In this document: positions 49,089-56,522 of the stretch, in pieces
How the letters are laid out: each line of letters opens with the position of its first letter
Numbering within the stretch: the first letter of the stretch is position 1
Source of the DNA: Pelomonas sp. Root405
Lineage (GTDB): Bacteria; Pseudomonadota; Gammaproteobacteria; Burkholderiales; Burkholderiaceae_C
Length of the DNA: 64,000 nt
Assembly (NCBI RefSeq): GCF_001425165.1
Contig: NZ_LMDU01000002.1
Coordinates: 62,001-126,000, forward strand
Direction: 5' to 3'
Translations under genes and position numbers: made by a program
Notes under the pieces: generated by a model
The model's database searches: none
Told to the model about the DNA's origin: nothing
The model's input: the letters and a program-made list of their open reading frames with translations, nothing else

Positions 49089-49688
49089 ATGTCCATCGAT
49101 TTCAATGCCAGCCCCGTCGACGTCGCCCGCGAGTTGCTCGGTTGGACCCTGCTGGTCGACGGCGTGGGCGGCGTCATCGTCGAGACCGAGGCCTACGACG
49201 GCGACGACCCGGCCTCGCACAGCTTCAGTGGCCGCACCGCCCGCAACGCCGCGATGTTCGGGCCGCCCGGCCATGCCTATGTCTACCTGAGCTATGGCCT
49301 GCACTGGTGCCTGAACTTCGTCTGCCGTGAGCCCGGCCATGGCGCGGCGGTGCTGGTCCGAGCGCTGCAGCCGACCCACGGTCTGGACGTGATGCGGGCG
49401 CGCCGCGGCGTGGAGGCGCTGCGCCTGCTGGCCGCCGGTCCGGGCCGGGTCGGCCAGGCGCTGGGCATAGACCGGTCCTTCGACGGCCTGCCGCTGGACC
49501 GGCCACCGTTCGAGCTGCAGCCGCCGGCGGGCCCTGTCGACGTGGCCAGCGGCGCGCGCATCGGCATCAGCAAGGCTGCAGAGCAGCCATGGCGCTTCGG
49601 CGTGACCGGGTCGGCCTTCCTCAGCAAGCGCATTGAAGCGAGCGCGAAAGAAAAAGCCCCTCGGCCGGCGAGCGGTTCGAAGGGCTGA
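49089..49688 (+). CDS. mpg: DNA-3-methyladenine glycosylase (AAG/MPG family)
   Basis: The 199-aa protein is a base-excision enzyme removing alkylated purines. Recognisable parts are the start VARELLGWTLLVDGVGGVIV with VETEAYDGDDPASHSFSG (catalytic Glu region), FGPPGHAYVYLSYGLHWCLN and GPGRVGQALGIDRSFDG. The family core is intact. The last 15 residues are basic and vary between species. It is preceded by the cytochrome gene on the same strand, 65 bp away. Confidence 0.93.
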   Translation: MSIDFNASPVDVARELLGWTLLVDGVGGVIVETEAYDGDDPASHSFSGRTARNAAMFGPPGHAYVYLSYGLHWCLNFVCREPGHGAAVLVRALQPTHGLDVMRARRGVEALRLLAAGPGRVGQALGIDRSFDGLPLDRPPFELQPPAGPVDVASGARIGISKAAEQPWRFGVTGSAFLSKRIEASAKEKAPRPASGSKG

Positions 49689-49690
49689 AT

Positions 49691-49706
49691 CCACCCGGGC
49701 GGGTGG
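49691..49706. repeat. Short perfect hairpin after mpg
   Basis: CCACCCG-GG-CGGGTGG forms a 7-bp stem directly after the mpg stop codon but has no U tract. It may aid termination or be coincidental. The remaining intergenic DNA up to 49936 shows no gene or clear promoter. Confidence 0.35.
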
Positions 49707-49936
49707 AGGAGACAAGCAAGGCCTCGACCTTAGCGCGGCCACGCCTTGCGAAGCAGTCAACTTGGCGACTGAAGCGACGCATGAATCATCACGCCCCACC
49801 ATTGCGCCCGCCGCTACCGGGTCCGGCCCCTACGCCTCCCCAATCGGGATGAGACAACGCCTTTGACCTGGGTAAACCTGCGGGCGATGTGCCAAGGCCT
49901 TGCTGGATCGTCGGCCTCAATCACCAAGGGGCCAAC

Positions 49937-51007
49937 ATGGCAGCTCACTCCACCGCCGCGACCCGGCATTGCACAACCCTGTCACTGGCCGCGGGCCTGG
50001 CGCTCGCTGCGGGCCCGGCCGCGGCGAACACCGTCGTGTACGACAGCTTCGACACGCCCGCCTACTCGCTGGCCGGCTACGGTGCCAAATGGGCCAACCC
50101 CTACGGCCTGGGTGAAATGGCCATCAGCGACACGCGCAATTTCCTGGGCGGCAACTTCGCCATCAAGGCGCCGGTGTTCCAGACGGGTTTCGACTTCAGC
50201 GTCTACGACCACCTCAAGTACATCGCCACCAGCACGCAAAGCTTCGCGGTGCCGGTCGGCGGCTCGCTGACCTTCTCTTCCACCATCACCGCCACGGCCC
50301 ACAACACCCAGGCGGCCGGGCGCATCATCAATGGCACCTACATCCAGAGCGGCCTGCCCTACTCGGCACTCGCGCTGGAAGGCCAGCAGGCCGGCGCCGT
50401 GATGAACATGATCGACTTCTCCACCGGCCAGTTGTTCGACTGGTTCATCTCGGGCTCGACCGCCTTCACGCTGATCGAGCGCCTGCCATCGGCCGTCACC
50501 AACCCGGCTCTGCTGCCCAGCGACCCGAACTACGTCGGCATGGACAAGATGTACACGCAGATCATCAACCAGATCGACATCGGGCCCGGCCCGCACGTCG
50601 CGTCCATCACCTACAGCGACGCCGGCAGCGTCAGCTACTTTCTCGACGGCAAGCTGGTGTCCCAGGTCGACAACGTCGGCATCCCGCTCGACAAGCAGGC
50701 CGGCGCGGCCTGGTCGGGCATCTACCCGTCCTACGGCCCGGGCGAGAACCTGGCCGGCAAGGTCCGCAACCTGACCATCGGCCACGGCCTGTTCAGCCTG
50801 CTCGACGCCTACCCCTTCCAGCACCCCGAGCGGCCCGACCTGGCCGTCTCCATCCCGATGTCCGAGCGCCTGTTTGGCCAAGGCATGGACGCCACCTTCG
50901 ACGACTTCACCGTCACGGCCGTGCCCGAGCCACAGAGCTGGGCGCTGCTGATGGCCGGGCTGTTGGTCGGCATTGCCGCGCAGCGCAGGCGCGTGCCGCG
51001 GCGCTGA
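49937..51007 (+). CDS. PEP-CTERM sorting domain protein, concanavalin-like fold
   Basis: The ATG at 49937 opens a signal peptide (cleavage near AAANT). The 356-aa product has a long beta-rich domain (DSFDTPAYSLAGYG, FAVPVGGSLTFSSTITATA, MIDFSTGQLFDWFISGSTAF, HVASITYSDAGSVSYFLDGK) of lectin/glucanase appearance and ends VPEPQSWALLMAGLLVGIAA with RRR and a basic tail. It is a probable exosortase substrate on the cell surface. The function is unknown. No convincing sigma-54 site lies upstream, unlike the PEP-CTERM gene at 27685. Confidence 0.85.
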   Translation: MAAHSTAATRHCTTLSLAAGLALAAGPAAANTVVYDSFDTPAYSLAGYGAKWANPYGLGEMAISDTRNFLGGNFAIKAPVFQTGFDFSVYDHLKYIATSTQSFAVPVGGSLTFSSTITATAHNTQAAGRIINGTYIQSGLPYSALALEGQQAGAVMNMIDFSTGQLFDWFISGSTAFTLIERLPSAVTNPALLPSDPNYVGMDKMYTQIINQIDIGPGPHVASITYSDAGSVSYFLDGKLVSQVDNVGIPLDKQAGAAWSGIYPSYGPGENLAGKVRNLTIGHGLFSLLDAYPFQHPERPDLAVSIPMSERLFGQGMDATFDDFTVTAVPEPQSWALLMAGLLVGIAAQRRRVPRR

Positions 51008-51085
51008 CGCTGCGGCCGCTGCGCGCGGCGGCGCAAGGTCGAATCGGGCCTACATTGCCGGCTGATTTCTCAGCCTGGAGCCGGT

Positions 51086-52429
51086 TTGCCGACTGACCCG
51101 AACCCACCGCCCACCGTCAATTTCTGGGCAGCGCTGCGCTTCTGGCTCAAGCTGGGCTTCATCAGCTTCGGCGGCCCCGCCGGCCAGATCGCCATCATGC
51201 ACACCGAGCTGGTCGAGCGCCGCCGCTGGATCAGCGAGAAGCGTTTCCTGCATGCGCTGAACTACTGCATGTTGCTGCCCGGTCCCGAGGCGCAGCAGCT
51301 TGCCACCTACATCGGCTGGCTGATGCACCGCACGCGCGGCGGCCTGGTCGCCGGCGCGCTCTTCGTGCTGCCGTCGCTGTTCATCCTCATCGCGCTGTCC
51401 TGGGTCTACCTGGCCTGGGGCCAGCTGCCCATCGTGGCCGGCCTGTTCTACGGCCTCAAGCCTGCGGTGACCGCCCTGGTCGTGCATGCCGCCCATCGCA
51501 TCGGCACGCGGGCGCTGAAGAACGGCTGGCTGTGGGGCATCGCGGCCGCGGCATTCGTGGCGATCTTTGCCCTGGACGTGCCCTTTCCCGTCATCGTGCT
51601 GGCCGCCGCCCTCGTCGGCCACTTCGGCGGGCGCTGGGCGCCGCAGGTCTTTGCGCTGGGCGGCGGCCACGGCACGGCCGGGCACAGCCATGGCCCGGCG
51701 CTGATCGACGACCACACACCGACACCGCCGCACGCCCGCTTCAGCCGTGCACGACTGGCCCGCGTGCTGGCCATCGGCCTGGGCCTGTGGGGCTTGGCCA
51801 TGGCCGGTCTGGTGCTGACGCAGGGCGTGGACGGTGCGCTGGCGCAGATGGGCTGGTTCTTCACCAAGGCCGCGCTGCTGACCTTCGGCGGCGCCTACGC
51901 GGTGCTGCCATACGTCTACCAGGGCGCTGTCGAGCAGCACCAGTGGCTGAGTGGCGCGCAGATGATCGACGGCCTCGCGCTGGGCGAGACGACGCCTGGC
52001 CCGCTCATCATGGTGGTGGCCTTCGTCGGCTTTGTTGGTGGCTGGACGAAGCAGCTGTTCGGCCCCGATGCCCTCTTCCTGGCCGGCGCAACGGCCGCGG
52101 CCGTGGTGACCTTCTTCACCTTCCTGCCTTCGTTCGTGCTGATCTTTGCGGGCGGGCCGCTGATCGAGTCGACTCACGGCAATCTGAAGTTCACCGCGCC
52201 GCTGACGGCGATCACCGCGGCCGTGGTCGGCGTCATCCTGAACCTGGCGCTGTTCTTCGCCTATCACGTGCTGTGGCCACAGGGCCTCGGTGGCCGCTTC
52301 GACTGGATCGCCGCGCTGATCGCCGTGGCCGCCGGGGTGGCGCTGTTCCGCTTCAAGCTTGGCGTCATGCCGCTGCTGGCGCTGTGCGCCGTGGCGGGGC
52401 TCGCGGCCTCCCTACTGCGCGGACTTTGA
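51086..52429 (+). CDS. chrA: Chromate transporter ChrA (long two-domain type)
   Basis: The start is a TTG at 51086 with GGAG eight bases before it. The 447-aa protein carries two tandem homologous halves with the family motifs: [37 protein letters not shown], then [39 protein letters not shown]. It is an inner-membrane exporter associated with chromate resistance. The loop between the halves is histidine-rich ([12 protein letters not shown], then DDHTPTPPH). No chrB regulator is next to it, so inducible resistance cannot be assumed. Confidence 0.93.
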   Translation: MPTDPNPPPTVNFWAALRFWLKLGFISFGGPAGQIAIMHTELVERRRWISEKRFLHALNYCMLLPGPEAQQLATYIGWLMHRTRGGLVAGALFVLPSLFILIALSWVYLAWGQLPIVAGLFYGLKPAVTALVVHAAHRIGTRALKNGWLWGIAAAAFVAIFALDVPFPVIVLAAALVGHFGGRWAPQVFALGGGHGTAGHSHGPALIDDHTPTPPHARFSRARLARVLAIGLGLWGLAMAGLVLTQGVDGALAQMGWFFTKAALLTFGGAYAVLPYVYQGAVEQHQWLSGAQMIDGLALGETTPGPLIMVVAFVGFVGGWTKQLFGPDALFLAGATAAAVVTFFTFLPSFVLIFAGGPLIESTHGNLKFTAPLTAITAAVVGVILNLALFFAYHVLWPQGLGGRFDWIAALIAVAAGVALFRFKLGVMPLLALCAVAGLAASLLRGL

Positions 52430-52556
52430 ACGTAGGGCTGCGCCTACCTGATCGCGCGGCGTCGAGGTATGGCGACCCCTGGCCCGCAGGCCTAAATTGG
52501 AACTGTCGCGAGCCGAGTGGCATCTGATGAAGGTGCTCTACAAGCAGACCGACAAG

Positions 52557-52586
52557 GACCCGGTGCACGCATCGGGTCTTTTCTTT
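52557..52586 (+). terminator. Possible Rho-independent terminator
   Basis: GACCCG (52557-52562) and CGGGTC (52573-52578) form a 6-bp stem with a 10-nt loop, followed by TTTTCTTTCC. It lies 128 bp after chrA and 14 bp before the GTG of the 79-aa gene, so it could end the chrA transcript or act in the leader of the next gene. Confidence 0.4.
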
Positions 52587-52599
52587 CCAAGGAGCAGCC

Positions 52600-52839
52600 G
52601 TGAGTAACCCGTTGAGCCAGGTGGGTCAAACCCCGCACCCCGAAGCGTCTGCCAAGCCCGACCAGCCCCCCAGTGAGGCGGGCAATCCCGCGCTTCAGCA
52701 TCCCCAAACCACCGCCGAGAATTCAGCCCCCGCCCCCACTGCCCAGCAGCCCGCGGCCAACCCGGCGCCGCCGAAAAAGGCCGAGATCGCCGACCTGAAG
52801 CCCGGCGAGCCGCCACCGGAGTCGAGTGCGGGTTCGTGA
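52600..52839 (+). CDS. Small Pro/Ala-rich hypothetical protein
   Basis: The GTG at 52600 is preceded by AAGGAGC at good spacing. The 79-aa product is almost entirely Pro, Ala, Glu, Gln and Ser (for example APAPTAQQPAANPAPPKKAE) and is predicted to be disordered. It has no signal peptide and no family that I recognise. It ends 16 bp before the convergent channel gene. Confidence 0.5.
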   Translation: MSNPLSQVGQTPHPEASAKPDQPPSEAGNPALQHPQTTAENSAPAPTAQQPAANPAPPKKAEIADLKPGEPPPESSAGS

Positions 52840-52855
52840 ACGGGGCGCGCCGGCG

Positions 52856-53521
52856 TCACTTGCGCAGCGTCAACCCGATCAGCCGCGACACCACGGCGGC
52901 CAGATACATGACGCCGACAAACATCTCCAGCGCCGTCAATGCGCGTGCCAGCGGTCGCAGCGGAATGACATCGCCGATGCCGGTGCTGGAAAGCAGCGCA
53001 AAGCTCAGGTACATCAACTCCGTCCACGTGCGCGGCTGATCAGCATTGATGGCCGCCGAGAAACTGCCCGGCTGCCAGGCCTGCAGTGCGACGAAGCTGT
53101 AGGCAAAGCCCCAGGCCAGCAGCGTGAAGGTGGCGCCGGCAGCGAACAGCTCGTCGGTCGTCGCATGCATGTCGCCCATCATGTAGGCGACCAGGCTGCC
53201 GGCCGCGTAGAAATAGAACAGCGCCTCCAGCGTTGCCGACCAGGGCTGCAGCCAGTGCGTGTCGAACAGAACCTGCAGCAACAGCATGACGATGGCCGGC
53301 AGCGCCAGGCACACGCTCAACCAGGTCAGCCCGGGCGTGCGGCGTACCATGCCCGTGGTGAACACCAGCACGGTGATGCCAAAAGCGCTCAAGGCAATCG
53401 GCCCGCCGCGCGTCGATTCCAGCAGCGGGTAGAGCAACAGGCCGGCGAGCTGCACGAGCAGCAACACGGCCGACGGATGGCGCCGCGTGACCGCGAGCAA
53501 GTCATTGTGGAAGTAGGGCAT
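52856..53521 (-). CDS. Potassium channel-like membrane protein (Ion_trans_2 type)
   Basis: The 221-aa protein has about six hydrophobic helices; the last two flank a pore loop (LMYLSFALLSSTGIGDVIP). In place of the classical TVGYGD filter it reads STGIGD, which occurs in some bacterial channel-family proteins, so ion selectivity is uncertain. There is no regulatory domain. It is transcribed alone, convergent with the 79-aa gene and divergent from the lipid kinase gene. Confidence 0.78.
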   Translation of the reverse strand: MPYFHNDLLAVTRRHPSAVLLLVQLAGLLLYPLLESTRGGPIALSAFGITVLVFTTGMVRRTPGLTWLSVCLALPAIVMLLLQVLFDTHWLQPWSATLEALFYFYAAGSLVAYMMGDMHATTDELFAAGATFTLLAWGFAYSFVALQAWQPGSFSAAINADQPRTWTELMYLSFALLSSTGIGDVIPLRPLARALTALEMFVGVMYLAAVVSRLIGLTLRK

Positions 53522-53677
53522 GGCGCGATTCTGCGTGCGGCCGCTGATGCAAAACCCGTCACCTCTCGCCTTTCATCGAGCTGGGTGAAGATGCAGCCTG
53601 ACGGCCCATCTGCCCCGACCCGTGGCCGCGGCCCGGCCCCCTGATTGCCCGGCCGCCAATCACCCCGCGCCTTGACC

Positions 53678-54685
53678 ATGCCCCCATCGCCATCGAGCCA
53701 CCCCGACCCCGGCACCGCGCCCTTCTTCGTCGTGTTCAACCACGCTTCCGGTCGCGGTGACCGCGACGAGGTCGGGCCGGCGGTGGAGGCTGCCTGCGCC
53801 ACGGCGGGGCGCCGCTGCGAGCTCTTTCCCGTCGACCGGCCGGCCCGCCTGCCGGAAATTGCACGTCGCGCGGTGCAGCGCGCGCGGGAGGCCGGTGGCA
53901 CCGTCGTCGCCGCGGGCGGCGACGGCACCATCAATGGCGTGGCGCAGGCGGTGTTGGGCAGCGGCTGCCGCTTCGGCGTGCTGCCGCGCGGCACCTTCAA
54001 CTACTTCTCGCGCACCCACGGCATCCCGCAGGATCTCGACGGTGCGCTGCGGGTGCTGCTGACCGAGGACGCGGTGGCCGTGCAGGTTGGCCTCGTCAAC
54101 GAGCGGGTGTTTCTCGTCAATGCCAGCCTGGGCCTTTACCCACAGCTGCTGGAGGAGCGCGAGGCGTGGAAGCAGCAGTTCGGCCGCAGCCGGCTGGTGG
54201 CGCTGGGGGCTGGCGTTCGCACTCTCATGCGCGGCCACCGCAGCCTTCGGCTGATCATCGAGCAGGGTGGCCAGTCGCGCCAGGTCCGCACGGCAACGCT
54301 GTTCGTCGGCAACAACGCGCTTCAGATGGAACAGGTCGGCCTGCCCGAAGCCCGTGCCATCGACGCGGGCTGCCTGGCGGGCGTGGTGCTGAAGCCGGTC
54401 GGGCGCTGGGCGCTGCTGGCGCTGCTGGCGCGCGGCGCCTTCGGCCAACTCGGCGCCGCCGACCAGGTGCAGAACTTCGCCTTCCGCCGCCTCACGGTGA
54501 CGGCGCGCAGCTTCGGCGCCAGGCGTATCAAGGTTGCCACCGACGGCGAGGTGCTGCGCATGCAGATGCCACTGCGCTTCGAGGTGGCACCGCATCCGCT
54601 GCTGCTGATCCGCCCGGCCGGGCTGGCGCAGGAGCGGCGCGAGGCCCAGGCTGCCGCGGCCGCCGGCTTGGAGGCAGGCGCATGA
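53678..54685 (+). CDS. Diacylglycerol kinase-family lipid kinase
   Basis: The preferred ATG at 53678 gives 335 aa. It has FFVVFNHASGRGD near the N-terminus, the nucleotide motif VVAAGGDGTINGVAQAVLG, PRGTFNYFSRTHGIP and a C-terminal beta-sandwich (RRIKVATDGEVLRM). It belongs with DgkB/YegS-type lipid kinases, which phosphorylate diacylglycerol or related lipids. Its last codon overlaps the ATG of the metallophosphoesterase gene (ATGA). Confidence 0.9.
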   Translation: MPPSPSSHPDPGTAPFFVVFNHASGRGDRDEVGPAVEAACATAGRRCELFPVDRPARLPEIARRAVQRAREAGGTVVAAGGDGTINGVAQAVLGSGCRFGVLPRGTFNYFSRTHGIPQDLDGALRVLLTEDAVAVQVGLVNERVFLVNASLGLYPQLLEEREAWKQQFGRSRLVALGAGVRTLMRGHRSLRLIIEQGGQSRQVRTATLFVGNNALQMEQVGLPEARAIDAGCLAGVVLKPVGRWALLALLARGAFGQLGAADQVQNFAFRRLTVTARSFGARRIKVATDGEVLRMQMPLRFEVAPHPLLLIRPAGLAQERREAQAAAAAGLEAGA

Positions 54686-55476
54686 CGGTGGTGCTGCAGG
54701 TCTCCGACACCCATTTCGGCACCGAACGGCCGGTCGCCGTGGTCGCGCTGCAGCAGCTGAGCGCCGAACTGCGGCCCGACCTGCTGCTGGTCACGGGCGA
54801 CATCACGCAGCGCGCTCGGCCCGCGCAGTTCGCGCGGGCCAAGGCAGTGTTCGACCAGCTCGGCGTGCCGGCCCAGCTCATCATCCCGGGTAACCACGAC
54901 ATCCCCCTCTACAACGTCTTCGCACGCGCCTTCCACCCTTACGGTCGCTTCGCCGAGGTATTCGGCGAAGCGCTGGAAGGCGAGTACGAGCGCGACGACC
55001 TGCTCGTCATCGCCATCAACACCACGCGGCGCTACCGGCACAAGCACGGCGAGGTCTCGCAGGAACAGATCGACCGCGTGGCCGAGCGCCTGTCCCGGGC
55101 CAGGCCGGGCCAGCTGCGCCTGGTGGCCGTGCATCAGCCGGTGGCGGTGACGACCGAGTCCGACATCAACAACCTGCTGCGCGGCCATGAACGCGCGGTG
55201 CGCCGCTGGGCCGTGGCCGGGGTCGATGCCATCATCGGCGGCCACATCCACCTGCCCTATGTCCTGCCGCTCAAGCAGACCTGGCCCGACCTGCCACGCG
55301 CCGTGTCGGCAATCCAGGCAGGCACGGCCGTCAGCCATCGCCTGCGCGGCGGCATCTCGAATTCGGTCAACGTGATCCGCACCGGCCCGAAGCCCGTGGT
55401 GGAGCGCTGGGACCTGGACGAGGTGGCGGGCAGGTTCAAGCTGGTGCAGTCGACGCCGCTGAACGTCGAGCGCTGA
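54682..55476 (+). CDS. Metallophosphoesterase, calcineurin-like fold
   Basis: The ATG at 54682 overlaps the stop codon of the lipid kinase gene. All metal motifs are present in the 264-aa protein: VLQVSDTHFGTE, LLVTGDITQRARP, IIPGNHDIPLYN, LVAVHQPVAV and IIGGHIHLPYVL. This is the pattern of the class III cyclic nucleotide phosphodiesterase/CpdA-like and lipid phosphatase group. The overlapping kinase suggests work on a phospholipid, but cAMP cannot be excluded. Confidence 0.88.
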   Translation: MTVVLQVSDTHFGTERPVAVVALQQLSAELRPDLLLVTGDITQRARPAQFARAKAVFDQLGVPAQLIIPGNHDIPLYNVFARAFHPYGRFAEVFGEALEGEYERDDLLVIAINTTRRYRHKHGEVSQEQIDRVAERLSRARPGQLRLVAVHQPVAVTTESDINNLLRGHERAVRRWAVAGVDAIIGGHIHLPYVLPLKQTWPDLPRAVSAIQAGTAVSHRLRGGISNSVNVIRTGPKPVVERWDLDEVAGRFKLVQSTPLNVER

Positions 55477-55593
55477 AGGCGATGCACTCCGTCACGCCGG
55501 GCGGCGCTTCGGCAGCCCCTGCAGGGGTGGCGCCTCCTCGCGCAAGATAAAGTCCGGCCGCTTCGGCTGCGACTGATCGGACACACGCGTCTC

Positions 55594-56214
55594 ATGGAAT
55601 ACCCCGGCAATCTCTTCGTCGTCGCCGCACCCAGCGGGGCGGGCAAGTCCAGCCTCGTCAAGGCCCTGCTGGAGCTCGATTCGCGCCTGGCGGTGTCCAT
55701 CTCGCACACCTCGCGCGCGCCGCGCGGCCAGGAGCAGCACGGCCGCGAATACTGGTTCATCACGCCGGACGAATTCCGCGCGATGGCCGAGCGCGGCGAG
55801 TTCTTCGAATGGGCCGAGGTGCATGGCAATCTCTACGGCACCTCGCGCGTCGGCATCGAAAGCCGGCTGCAGCATGGCGAAGACGTGGTGCTGGAGATTG
55901 ACTTCCAGGGCGCGCTGCAGATCAAGCAGCTGTTTCCTTATGCGGTGCTGATCTTCATCCTGCCGCCGAGCTGGGAGGAGCTGAACCAGCGCCTGAACCG
56001 GCGCGGCGACACGGAACCCGACGTCATCGCCAAGCGCATGGACAACGCCCGCGTCGAGGTGGCGCAGGCTCGGCACTTCGATTTCGTTGTCGTCAATGCG
56101 GTGTTTGATACCGCCGTCTTCGACCTGAAATCCATCGTCCACGCGCAGCGGCTAAAATACGCGGCTCAGCGCCGTAACCGCTCGGCCGTCTTTCAGGCGC
56201 TCGATCTGCCCTGA
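55594..56214 (+). CDS. gmk: Guanylate kinase
   Basis: The 206-aa protein has the P-loop [17 protein letters not shown], the GMP-binding [19 protein letters not shown] and the lid [18 protein letters not shown]. It converts GMP or dGMP to the diphosphate. rpoZ and spoT follow in the order common in proteobacteria. No yicC is upstream; that gene is at 26128. Confidence 0.96.
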   Translation: MEYPGNLFVVAAPSGAGKSSLVKALLELDSRLAVSISHTSRAPRGQEQHGREYWFITPDEFRAMAERGEFFEWAEVHGNLYGTSRVGIESRLQHGEDVVLEIDFQGALQIKQLFPYAVLIFILPPSWEELNQRLNRRGDTEPDVIAKRMDNARVEVAQARHFDFVVVNAVFDTAVFDLKSIVHAQRLKYAAQRRNRSAVFQALDLP

Positions 56215-56238
56215 TCACCGAAATACCCTAGGAACACC

Positions 56239-56442
56239 ATGGCCCGCATCACCGTCGAAGACTGCCTGACCAAGATCCCGAACCGCTTCCAGCTCGTGCT
56301 GGCCGCCACCTACCGCGCGCGCATGCTGAGCCAGGGCCACAGCGCCCGCATCGAGAGCAAGAACAAGCCGGGCGTGACGGCGCTGCGCGAGATCGCCGCC
56401 GGTGAAGTCGGCATCGAGATGCTGCGCAAGGTGCCGGTCTAA
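56239..56442 (+). CDS. rpoZ: RNA polymerase omega subunit
   Basis: The 67-aa protein begins [20 protein letters not shown] and contains [10 protein letters not shown] and [16 protein letters not shown], all omega-subunit signatures. It stabilises RNA polymerase and, in E. coli, forms part of a ppGpp binding site. It lies between gmk and spoT. Confidence 0.96.
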   Translation: MARITVEDCLTKIPNRFQLVLAATYRARMLSQGHSARIESKNKPGVTALREIAAGEVGIEMLRKVPV

Positions 56443-56467
56443 GTACCGCCGGCCTCGCTGTACATGA

Positions 56468-56498
56468 AACGGGCGTCCTCGGGCGCCCGTTGCCTTTT
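56468..56498 (+). terminator. Terminator-like hairpin between rpoZ and spoT
   Basis: An 8-bp stem (56468-56475 with 56484-56491), an 8-nt loop and a GCCTTTT tail lie 25 bp after rpoZ and just ahead of spoT. It could give partial termination, lowering spoT relative to rpoZ. Confidence 0.5.
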
Positions 56499-56522
56499 AG
56501 GCATCGGCTAAATTCGGCGCAT

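Noticed and set aside
49889-49905. Possible sigma-54 promoter before the third PEP-CTERM gene
   Set aside because: TTGC is present at 49900-49903, but the matching position for the -24 GG reads TG and the spacing does not fit, so I do not call it.
52500-52608. Short frame beginning TTGGAACTGTCG and ending at TAA near 52608
   Set aside because: About 36 codons look protein-like, but there is no ribosome site before the TTG and it overlaps the start of the 79-aa gene, which has a good site.
55515-55535. CCCCTGCAGGGG palindrome before gmk as an operator or terminator
   Set aside because: It is a common type of GC-rich dyad with no U tract and no known binding protein; nothing else supports a function.
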